A stretch of DNA of 12,624 bases, from the NCBI GenBank assembly GCA_937951455.1, contig CALFBU010000053.1, positions 1 to 12,624 on the forward strand, given 5' to 3'. A model generated the notes under the pieces. The model worked only from the letters and a program-made list of their open reading frames with translations. It did not search any database and was not told where the DNA came from. A program made the position numbers and the translations under genes. Positions within the stretch are counted from its first letter, which is position 1. Each line of letters starts with the position of its first letter. Below are positions 1-6,900 of this stretch, piece by piece. Origin of the DNA: an uncultured Rhizobiaceae group bacterium (GTDB lineage Bacteria; Pseudomonadota; Alphaproteobacteria; Rhizobiales; Rhizobiaceae).

Positions 1-1131
1 TGTGCCGCCATAAATTCGTTGAACACGCGCATCACGGTATAGGCGTGCGATTGGATATTCGTTCATGAAGCCATAACCACCGAAGAGTTGCAAACATTCA
101 TCCATCACTTTGCCTTGCAGGTCTGACAATAAATATTTTGCCATGGATGCAGTTGCTGTATCGAGTTCGCCTTTTAAATGTTGCCCCACACATTGATCGA
201 CAAAGGCCTTGGCCATGGTAGCTTCTGATTTCAATTCTGAAAGTTTGAACTGTGTATTCTGAAAATCCATAATGCTCTTGCCGAAAGCCTTACGTTCTTT
301 GACGTAATCAATCGTAAGCGAAAGAGCCAGTTCAATGGACCCCATTGCCTGATTGGCGATGATTAATCGCTCTTGCGGCAATTGATTCATCAATTGGTAA
401 AAACCCTGCCCTTCATCATTACCCAGCAAATTGGAGGTCGGTACTTTTACATCATTGAAGAAAAGTTCAGATGTGTCGTTTGCTTTTAAGCCAATTTTAT
501 CAAGGTTACGTCCGCGCTCAAACCCTTCTACTTCATCGGTTTCCACGATCATGAGCGAAGTGCCTTTGGCACCAGCAGAAGGATCGGTCTTTGCAACAAC
601 AATGATTAGGTTGGCATTCTGCCCATTTGTAATAAAGGTTTTGGAACCGTTGATACAGTATTGATTGCCATCTTTAACAGCGGTTGTTTTAACACCTTGA
701 AGATCAGAACCAGCTCCAGGCTCAGTCATGGCGATTGCACCGATCAATTCACCCGTTGCAAGCCGTGGCAGCCAGCGTTGTTTTTGTTCTTCGGTGCCAT
801 AATCTGTAATGTAAGGTGCAACGATCGCTGAATGAAGCGCGATGCCAAATCCGTCTACGCCATTATGAGCAAGTGCTTCAATAATCGCTGCTTCTTGTGC
901 ATAAGTTGCGCCACCACCACCATATTCTTCAGGAGCAGAAGCGCATAACAGGCCGTTAGCACCCGCTTTTTCCCAATCCGAACGAGGGACAATCTCATCC
1001 TTCTCGTATTGGTCGTAATTAGGCGCAATCTCACTTTCCATGAAACGGCCAGCCATTTCCCGAACCATGGCATAATCTTCATCATGCCATGGCGGGGTAG
1101 GGGAATTGATAACTTCTTGCGGAGTTGTCAT
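1..1131 (-). CDS. Acyl-CoA dehydrogenase, long-chain/isovaleryl type (3' end cut by window edge)
   Basis: This is an FAD-dependent acyl-CoA dehydrogenase that catalyses the first, alpha-beta desaturation step of beta-oxidation and passes electrons to ETF. 377 residues are visible from the ATG at 1131. The reading frame is open to base 1, and the family's usual length suggests only some 10-15 residues are missing. The FAD/substrate signature AMTEPGAGSD lies near residues 134-143. The C-terminal part has RKAFGK, LFGGYGFMNEYP and RIYGGT. The position that carries the catalytic Glu in medium-chain enzymes (IYEGT) is Gly375 here. Glu254, in LPQERL, sits where long-chain (ACADL) and isovaleryl-CoA dehydrogenases place their catalytic base. 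The substrate is therefore inferred to be long-chain or branched acyl-CoA. The gene lies 27 bases downstream of the next dehydrogenase on the same strand and is probably co-transcribed with it. The ribosome-binding site is weak (AAAAGG), which fits translation behind the upstream gene. Confidence 0.93.
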   Translation of the reverse strand, partial: MTTPQEVINSPTPPWHDEDYAMVREMAGRFMESEIAPNYDQYEKDEIVPRSDWEKAGANGLLCASAPEEYGGGGATYAQEAAIIEALAHNGVDGFGIALHSAIVAPYITDYGTEEQKQRWLPRLATGELIGAIAMTEPGAGSDLQGVKTTAVKDGNQYCINGSKTFITNGQNANLIIVVAKTDPSAGAKGTSLMIVETDEVEGFERGRNLDKIGLKANDTSELFFNDVKVPTSNLLGNDEGQGFYQLMNQLPQERLIIANQAMGSIELALSLTIDYVKERKAFGKSIMDFQNTQFKLSELKSEATMAKAFVDQCVGQHLKGELDTATASMAKYLLSDLQGKVMDECLQLFGGYGFMNEYPIARLYRDARVQRIYGGT

Positions 1132-1158
1132 TCGTTAGGCCTTTTGATCGTTTCTGGC

Positions 1159-2955
1159 TTAAAATGCTTCTGCTTCAAGCGCCATCATGCTTTCACAACC
1201 GCTTTCGATGCGCGCCAAGTGTGCTGCACTTTCAGGCATTACACGTTCCATGAAATAACGTGCTGTCATCAGCTTGTTTTCATGGAATTCTGTTGAACCG
1301 TTAGCGCCTTCTGCAAGGGCTTCTTGTGACTTCTCAGCCATCAGACCCCACATATAACCAAGAGCTACGAGACCGAAGAGGTGCATGAAGTCCATGGATG
1401 CAGCGCCCGCATTATTCGGATTCTGCATGCCATTTTGCATCAGCCACATGGTAGAAGCCTCAAGCTTTTTAACCCCATCACGCAAAGGTTTTGTGTATGG
1501 ATGCATGGCTTCGTTATCCATGTGCTTTTTGGTAAAGCCGTTTACTTCTTCCATAAAGGCGCGCATCGCACGTCCGCCATTTGCTGGCAGTTTACGACCC
1601 ACAAGATCAAGCGCCTGAACGCCGTTCGCACCTTCGTAAATTTGCGCAATACGTACATCACGAACAAATTGGCTCATGCCCCATTCTTCGACATAGCCAT
1701 GTCCACCAAAGACTTGTTGTGCATTTACGCAATTTTCAAAGCCTTTGTCGGTCAGAACGCCTTTAATAATAGGGGTAAGTAGCCCCATAAGATCATCCGC
1801 TGCCTCGCGATCTTCGTCCGATGCAGCCTTGTGTGAAATGTCGCCTTTAAGTGCCGTCCATAACATGAGCGTACGCGCGGCTTCATTAAACGATTTGATA
1901 TTCATCAACATGCGACGCACATCCGGGTGAACGAGTAGGGGATCAGCTTTCTTCTCTGGTTCAGCTGCACCTGTTAGCGCGCGACCCTGAATGCGTTCTT
2001 TGGCGTAAATTGCTGCATTTTGATAAGCGACTTCTGACTGTGCAAGGCCTTGAAGGCCAACACCGAGACGCGCTTCGTTCATCATGATGAACATGGCTTT
2101 CAAGCCCTTGTTTTCCTCACCAATCATATAGCCAATGGCTTCGTCATGGTTGAGAACACAAGTTGAATTGGCATGGATGCCCATTTTCTCTTCGATCGAG
2201 CCGCAAGATACACCATTCTTTTCACCCAAAGAACCATCATCGTTTACAAGGAACTTTGGAACTACGAAAAGTGAAATGCCTTTTGTGCCTTCCGGCGCAC
2301 CTTCTACACGGGCAATGACGAGGTGAATGATGTTTTCAGACAAGTCATGTTCACCAGCGGAGATGAAGATTTTTTGACCTGAAAGTTTGTAAGTACCATC
2401 ACCGACAGGAACGGCTTTTGTGCGCAGCATGCCAAGGTCCGTACCACAATGAGGTTCGGTCAGGTTCATGGTGCCAGTCCAAGTGCCATCAATCATTTTT
2501 GGCAAGAATTTCTGCTTGATGTCGTCAGGTGCATGAACCTGCATCGCCGCAATCGCACCTTGGGTTAGACCTGGGTACATGGCAAAAGCCTGGTTTGCAG
2601 ATGAAAGATATTCACCAACAGCGGTATGCAAAACATAAGGAAGACCTTGCCCGCCGTAATCAGGATCAGCAGCAAGTCCCATCCAGCCGCCTTCTTTATA
2701 GGTTTGGTATGCTTCCTTAAAACCTTTAGGCGTTGTAACGGAAGCATCATCGTGGCGCGTACAACCTTCTCGGTCACCAGAAAAGTTAATTGGCTGAAGA
2801 ACTTCTTCACTCAACTTTGCCGCTTCACCAAGAATGGCTTCAATCATGTCTGGCGTCGCTTCTTCGAAGCCTGGCAAATTATTGTAACGATCAATGTTAA
2901 GAACATCGTTCAAAACATACAACGTGTCTTGAATAGGGGCTGAATAACTCGGCAT
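1159..2955 (-). CDS. Acyl-CoA dehydrogenase with C-terminal extension (DmdC/FadE5-type)
   Basis: This 598-residue flavoprotein belongs to the large acyl-CoA dehydrogenase subgroup that includes DmdC (3-methylmercaptopropionyl-CoA dehydrogenase) and mycobacterial FadE5. An N-terminal extension typical of the subgroup (YSAPIQDTLYVL) covers about residues 4-35. The FAD/substrate motif MNLTEPHCGTDLG is at 163-175, and FGGHGYVEEWG is at 416-426. The catalytic Glu441 sits in QIYEGANGVQALDLVGRK. Residues from about 468 to 590 form the extra C-terminal acetyl-CoA-dehydrogenase-like domain. The length is normal for the family, with no frameshift. The ATG is fixed by a GAGGAG sequence nine bases upstream. 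It lies downstream of the MerR gene and a palindromic operator, and heads a probable two-gene unit with the next dehydrogenase. Subgroup members act on quite different acyl-CoAs, so the substrate cannot be read from the sequence. I would not call it DmdC without the other dmd genes. Confidence 0.95.
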   Translation of the reverse strand: MPSYSAPIQDTLYVLNDVLNIDRYNNLPGFEEATPDMIEAILGEAAKLSEEVLQPINFSGDREGCTRHDDASVTTPKGFKEAYQTYKEGGWMGLAADPDYGGQGLPYVLHTAVGEYLSSANQAFAMYPGLTQGAIAAMQVHAPDDIKQKFLPKMIDGTWTGTMNLTEPHCGTDLGMLRTKAVPVGDGTYKLSGQKIFISAGEHDLSENIIHLVIARVEGAPEGTKGISLFVVPKFLVNDDGSLGEKNGVSCGSIEEKMGIHANSTCVLNHDEAIGYMIGEENKGLKAMFIMMNEARLGVGLQGLAQSEVAYQNAAIYAKERIQGRALTGAAEPEKKADPLLVHPDVRRMLMNIKSFNEAARTLMLWTALKGDISHKAASDEDREAADDLMGLLTPIIKGVLTDKGFENCVNAQQVFGGHGYVEEWGMSQFVRDVRIAQIYEGANGVQALDLVGRKLPANGGRAMRAFMEEVNGFTKKHMDNEAMHPYTKPLRDGVKKLEASTMWLMQNGMQNPNNAGAASMDFMHLFGLVALGYMWGLMAEKSQEALAEGANGSTEFHENKLMTARYFMERVMPESAAHLARIESGCESMMALEAEAF

Positions 2956-2963
2956 GACTGTTT

Positions 2964-2969
2964 CTCCTC
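2964..2969 (-). promoter_or_regulatory. Shine-Dalgarno of the DmdC/FadE5-type dehydrogenase
   Basis: GAGGAG (CTCCTC on the plus strand), with eight bases to the ATG at 2955. It supports that start over any other. Confidence 0.75.
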
Positions 2970-3088
2970 AAACAATAAATAAATGCTAGCCTGAAATTGA
3001 ATTGGCTACCAGATGTAAATTATAGTGCGAAATATGATCATAGATGTGACCAAAAACACTTTCTGATCTAATATATACAAAATATTAC

Positions 3089-3106
3089 TTTGACGTAAAC
3101 GTCAAA
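3089..3106. promoter_or_regulatory. Perfect inverted repeat, probable operator of the MerR-family regulator
   Basis: TTTGACGT-AA-ACGTCAAA has two perfect 8-bp arms around a 2-bp centre. It lies in the 205-base gap between the merR stop codon and the dehydrogenase gene, about 134 bases before that gene's ATG. ACGT-core dyads of this size are what I recall for LiuR-type MerR regulators of acyl-CoA catabolism; I have not checked this. On the minus strand the upstream arm contains TTGACG, a good -35 hexamer. A TGTATA follows after 20 bases, close to the long spacer typical of MerR-controlled promoters. A perfect TATAAT also occurs on the minus strand at 3024-3019, but without a recognisable -35. 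Which of the two is the real -10 cannot be decided from sequence. A GANTC methylation site (GAGTC) lies at 3110-3114, next to the dyad. Confidence 0.65.
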
Positions 3107-3160
3107 ATTGAGTCTAGTGAATATTTTTTTGAAAAAAAGCTAATTTTGTGCAAAAATTGA

Positions 3161-3592
3161 TTAAGATTTGCTCTCAATAAAGTTAATAGCGTTGCCAAGT
3201 TCGTCCATTGAACGTTGCAGCTCTTCTTTTTGGCTTTCCAGCCTTGATAGCTGTTCTTTGAATTTATCTGTCAGTGAACTCAAATCCTGGTCGTTATCTT
3301 GATCGTCATAGATGTTGAGAAGCGCCTCGATATCAATCAGTGAAAATCCAACATTCTTGGCTAAAATGATGATTTTCAGTCTTTTTCTGTCATCGTTGGA
3401 ATATAGACGTGTTGAACCAGACCGTTGCGGACTTATTAAGCCACGGTCCTCATAAAAGCGTAAGGTTCTCAAACTAACATCAAATTCGCGAGCTAGATCG
3501 CCTATTCTATATATTTCTTTCTTCTCGGTCGTGTTATCCGCAAAACTTTCAGCAAGATGCTCTAACATTACCTGAGCACTTAGATCGCCCAT
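3161..3592 (-). CDS. MerR-family transcriptional regulator
   Basis: This DNA-binding regulator probably controls the adjacent acyl-CoA dehydrogenases. From the start chosen here it has 143 residues. The winged helix-turn-helix begins at YRIGDLAREF and continues through SLRTLRFYEDRGLISP and the wing region GSTRLYSNDDRKRL to GFSLIDIEALL. A C-terminal coiled-coil dimerisation helix follows (LTDKFKEQLSRLESQKEELQ). The protein has no cysteine, so it is not a metal- or redox-sensing MerR. The short effector part suggests an acyl-CoA or similar ligand, or none, as in LiuR-type regulators (inference). I chose the ATG at 3592 because AGGAAA stands six bases upstream. An in-frame ATG at 3628 would add 12 residues but has a poor ribosome-binding site. 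The gene precedes the palindromic operator and the dehydrogenase genes on the same strand. I call it LiuR-like only by context. Confidence 0.9.
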   Translation of the reverse strand: MGDLSAQVMLEHLAESFADNTTEKKEIYRIGDLAREFDVSLRTLRFYEDRGLISPQRSGSTRLYSNDDRKRLKIIILAKNVGFSLIDIEALLNIYDDQDNDQDLSSLTDKFKEQLSRLESQKEELQRSMDELGNAINFIESKS

Positions 3593-3687
3593 TATATTTC
3601 CTGTTATTCCGCTATGAAAAGGTGTCATTCTTCAGGGTTGCAATCCTATGGTTACCACAATTTGACTGTTTTTCAAGCTGGCTAAAT

Positions 3688-3706
3688 TAGCATTTTGCTC
3701 ATGCTA
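3688..3706. promoter_or_regulatory. 6-7-6 inverted repeat in the divergent gap
   Basis: TAGCAT, seven bases, then ATGCTA: a perfect dyad about 96 bases upstream of the merR ATG and 229 bases before the plus-strand gene. It does not match the ACGT dyad at 3089 and has no U-tract, so a protein-binding site is more likely than a terminator. No known motif is recognised. Confidence 0.35.
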
Positions 3707-3839
3707 CTAAGAAACCTGTCTTTGTGCAATAAAACTAAAAGATTAGTAATAGTATTTGGTGGCACAACTCAATTATGAACTGAAACCTCTGCGGACCAAA
3801 GTGAAAAATATTAACATTTATTAACACAAAACTTCGAAA

Positions 3840-3855
3840 TTAACGCATTGTTTAC
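3840..3855 (+). promoter_or_regulatory. CtrA-like binding site upstream of the podJ-like gene
   Basis: TTAA-N7-TTTAC matches the alphaproteobacterial CtrA consensus TTAA-N7-TTAAC with one mismatch. A second TTAA...TTAAC pair lies just upstream (3811-3825) but has a 6-base spacer. In Caulobacter, podJ is a cell-cycle gene under CtrA, GcrA and DnaA control, which makes the site plausible. In AT-rich DNA such matches also arise by chance. Confidence 0.4.
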
Positions 3856-3883
3856 CCTGTTTTGCAAAAGCTAACAGCTGAGA

Positions 3884-3893
3884 GATTCGATTC
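3884..3893. promoter_or_regulatory. Two abutting GANTC (CcrM) methylation sites
   Basis: GATTC occurs twice back to back, 42 bases before the ATG of the podJ-like gene. GANTC is the CcrM target in alphaproteobacteria, and GcrA acts at promoters carrying methylated GANTC. Single GANTC sites also occur in other gaps of this window, so only the tandem placement is unusual. Confidence 0.4.
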
Positions 3894-3934
3894 TTTTTGA
3901 AAAACAACATTTTGGCAAGAACAGGCTATCGCGA

Positions 3935-6900
3935 ATGCGCAGGGCAAGATCACAATTAAATAAGCTAACTCAACAGCAGGCTGGAAATTCTGGGTATCAT
4001 AATGCCCAAGGTTCATACGCCAATGGTGTTGAGGTTGACGAAATACAGCGTCGATTAAATGCTATGCAGCATCAGCAAAATATGATGGCGCAACAGCCAT
4101 ATCCTATGTTCAATGAACCGTCTCAGAATTTCGGCTTTCCACAACCCATGCAAAGCGCAGGCTTTCATCAGCCGCAACAACCCATGCATGCGCCAATGCA
4201 GCCCTATCCTACAAATCCTATGGGACAACAGCCTGTAGCACAGCAACCGGTACTGAATGCTTATGCACCAGCATACGCAGCGCCAGAAGTGCCTGTAATG
4301 GATAATTTTCAGCAGCAGACATCACGTGAAGCTGCAAATCCGCAATTGGATAATATCAAGTCCGCGTTGGAGCAAATGAGTTCCAAATTGCATGCGATAA
4401 ATCATGCAAATGCATCGGGCGGTAACAACAATCAAAATGCCATTTTGCAACAAAGCGAAATTCTAAAGCAGCATTACAATCATATTAATAATGAGCTTCA
4501 AGGCCTAAAGGCATCTATTGCTGGTATAACTTCAAATGGAAGTTCTAATTCTGAATTACAGATTATTCAGGAAACGCTTGCAGCGAATTATCAGGCAATC
4601 ATGCAGCAGCTGGAAAACGCCCAGCCTGCGCAAATCGATCACTCAATCTTTTCTGCAGCCTTGGAAGCAAGCCATAAAGATCTCTCGCAACAAATACTGG
4701 ATATGAAGCAGTCGATAGATACTTCTGCAAACAATCCAAATGTTTATGCAACAACACTAGAAGCCAGCCACGAAGACATTACGAAACGTCTTGATGACAT
4801 GCATAATGCGTTGCAGGCATCAATTGCGTCACCTGATTTGTATGTTTCTTCGATTGAAAAAAACCACAGTGATCTGTCGCAGCAAATATTAAATCTGCAA
4901 GATACTGTTGAAAAGCTTGAAAATAGTCCTTCGGAAGCGATGCAGACAGACCTTTCCAGCGTTGAAATGCGCCTTGAGGAAATCACACGCGCAGTTGTAG
5001 CGCTTTCGCTTGAAGACGGTAGCATCAATAATCTTGAGCGTATTGAAGCACGCGTTTCTGATATGGCAAAAACGCTTGATGGTTTTAGTGTGCCAGAATC
5101 CAAATCAGATGACGCAAGCTTTGAAAGACTTGAAGCAAAGCTTTCTGACATCAGCAACCTAATGCAAGCAACGTCTCCGGATTTGAGCAACATAGAAGCA
5201 GAAATAGCCAAAGTTTCTGAACGTTTTGAGAATTTTTCTGCAGTATCGCTGGCATCGCCTATTTCTGGTGAGGAAAATAATGCGCTCTTGAAGCGCATGG
5301 ACCAACTTGTAGAGCAAATAAGCCTATCACAAGTGAAATCCAAAGAGACGATATCAAGCAATGAAATCGCAGCACACTTGCAACAGATTTCTGGTGCGAT
5401 TGATAAACTTTCTGCTCCCGTCGATGCCGATTCAAGCGCAAATACGAACAACGATGTGATCGTCCAACAGCTTGATCAAATTGCTGGCGCAATCGATCAA
5501 CTTTCTGCAAGCTCTGCTGAGAGTATGTCTTCAAACCAGTTCGCGTCTCTGGAACAGCAATTGTCATTGATCTCCAATCAGATGGAGGGTTCTACGTTCT
5601 CTGGTCCTTTATCTCTGGACCCGATTACAAGCCGTTTGGCTGGCATAGAAGAACAGCTGGGTGCGAACCGCGACATAACCATTGAACTTGCCACTAAGGC
5701 AGCTGAAGATGCGGTGAAAATGTCTGTTGAAGCCATGCCGCAGATGGCAGCCAGTGGCGTTGCGATGGATAGCGCCGCATTAAATTCAATGTCGGACATA
5801 CTGTCTCAATTGAATCAGGAAACGCAGCAAAATAATTCAAAAAATGTAGAAGCCTTCGGCGCGGTTACGCAAACACTTAACGCAATGGTCGAACGACTTG
5901 GGTCAATTGAAGCAGGTTTGTCCGGGCAGGAGATTTCTGCGCCAAGTGCACAAACCGCAATGCCATCACAGCCGATGCAAAATTTTGTTGAGCCAGTTGC
6001 AGAGCCTACACCAGAAGCTGAAGTGACACTTGCTGAAGCCTTTGAAGAGGCTGAAGTCAGGTCAAAAAGTCCAGCTGCAGACTTAGTCAAAGCTGCGCGG
6101 TTGGCTGCTGAAACTGATCAAGCACTACCTGAAGTCCCGCACACCATGGCTTTGAAAGAGCCAATTCTTGATACAATGTCGGATATTCAGCAGCCGATAC
6201 TTGCTGAACAAGCGCAGGTAGAAGAAAATATTACGCTTCCTGAAGTTGAAACACCGCAGATGGCAATGGAGAGATTGCCAGAGGTGAGCGATGAGCCACT
6301 TTCAGAAAGTAGACCTGATGTTGCCCTTGAGCCTGGTACTGGTGGCCCAGACTTGGCTGCACTCGTTCGTCAGGCAAATGAAAGAAGAAAAAATAACAAA
6401 GGCGCTGACATAGAGTCTGCCGGTACAGATTTTATTGCCGCCGCCCGAAGAGCTGCACAAGCGGCTGCGCAAGAAGCAGGTGCTGTCGAAGAAGAGATCG
6501 AAGAAAATACCAAGAAGAGCCTTTTTTCATCTCTTCCTGAGCTATTTGCAAAGCGTAAGAAGGTTATCATTATGGCCGCCGCCGCCGCACTCTTTATTGC
6601 AGTGGCAGGCACAATCGTACCAAAGTTTTTTGGTGGCGATGAGCAGATAGCAGCAGTGGATAATTCTCAAACGATTGAGCAATCTGCTAATCCTGTTTTG
6701 CCACAGGCTTCAGCTGTGCCTCCACAAAATATTGTAACACCTATAGAGCCTACACCTGAAGCCCAAGATTTTGTGACAACTTCACAGCAAGAAACAGCTA
6801 CCCCACAAACTGATGCACCTGATCTCACGCAAGAGGTAAATCTAGCGGCAGTTGACCTGAATACTGCACAGCAAGCTTCAAGTTTCGATATTCCTGCAGA

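Larger units (their letters stand above)
3629..3934. other. Divergent intergenic region between merR and the podJ-like gene
   Basis: About 306 AT-rich bases without a credible ORF. It must carry the promoter of the large plus-strand gene and probably that of merR. For merR, TTGAAA (plus-strand TTTCAA at 3671-3676) followed 17 bases later by AACCAT is the best -35/-10 guess, and it is weak. No convincing sigma70 pair stands out for the plus-strand gene. The named motifs inside the region are listed separately. Confidence 0.6.

Noticed and set aside
1381..1782. Plus-strand open frame of 133 codons opposite the 598-residue dehydrogenase
   Set aside because: It is fully antisense to a conserved enzyme, with no family resemblance and no usable start signal.
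3019..3024. Perfect TATAAT on the minus strand as the dehydrogenase -10
   Set aside because: No -35-like hexamer stands at 16-18 bases. It could still work with an activator, so it is mentioned only in the operator entry.
3124..3158. A/T hairpin and T7-G-A7 palindrome just downstream of merR as a terminator
   Set aside because: On the minus strand AATTTT-N5-AAAATT followed by a T-run is terminator-like, but the stem has only A/T pairs and would be very unstable. It may be mere AT-richness.
3811..3825. TTAA-N6-TTAAC as a full CtrA site
   Set aside because: The spacer is one base short of the TTAA-N7-TTAAC consensus. I treat it only as a possible half-site next to the better match at 3840.
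4744..5451. Minus-strand open frame of 235 codons inside the podJ-like gene
   Set aside because: It is antisense to a well-supported coding region. Its Ser-rich composition reflects the repetitive Glu/Ser/Leu codons of the coiled coil, and no domain or ribosome-binding site is visible.
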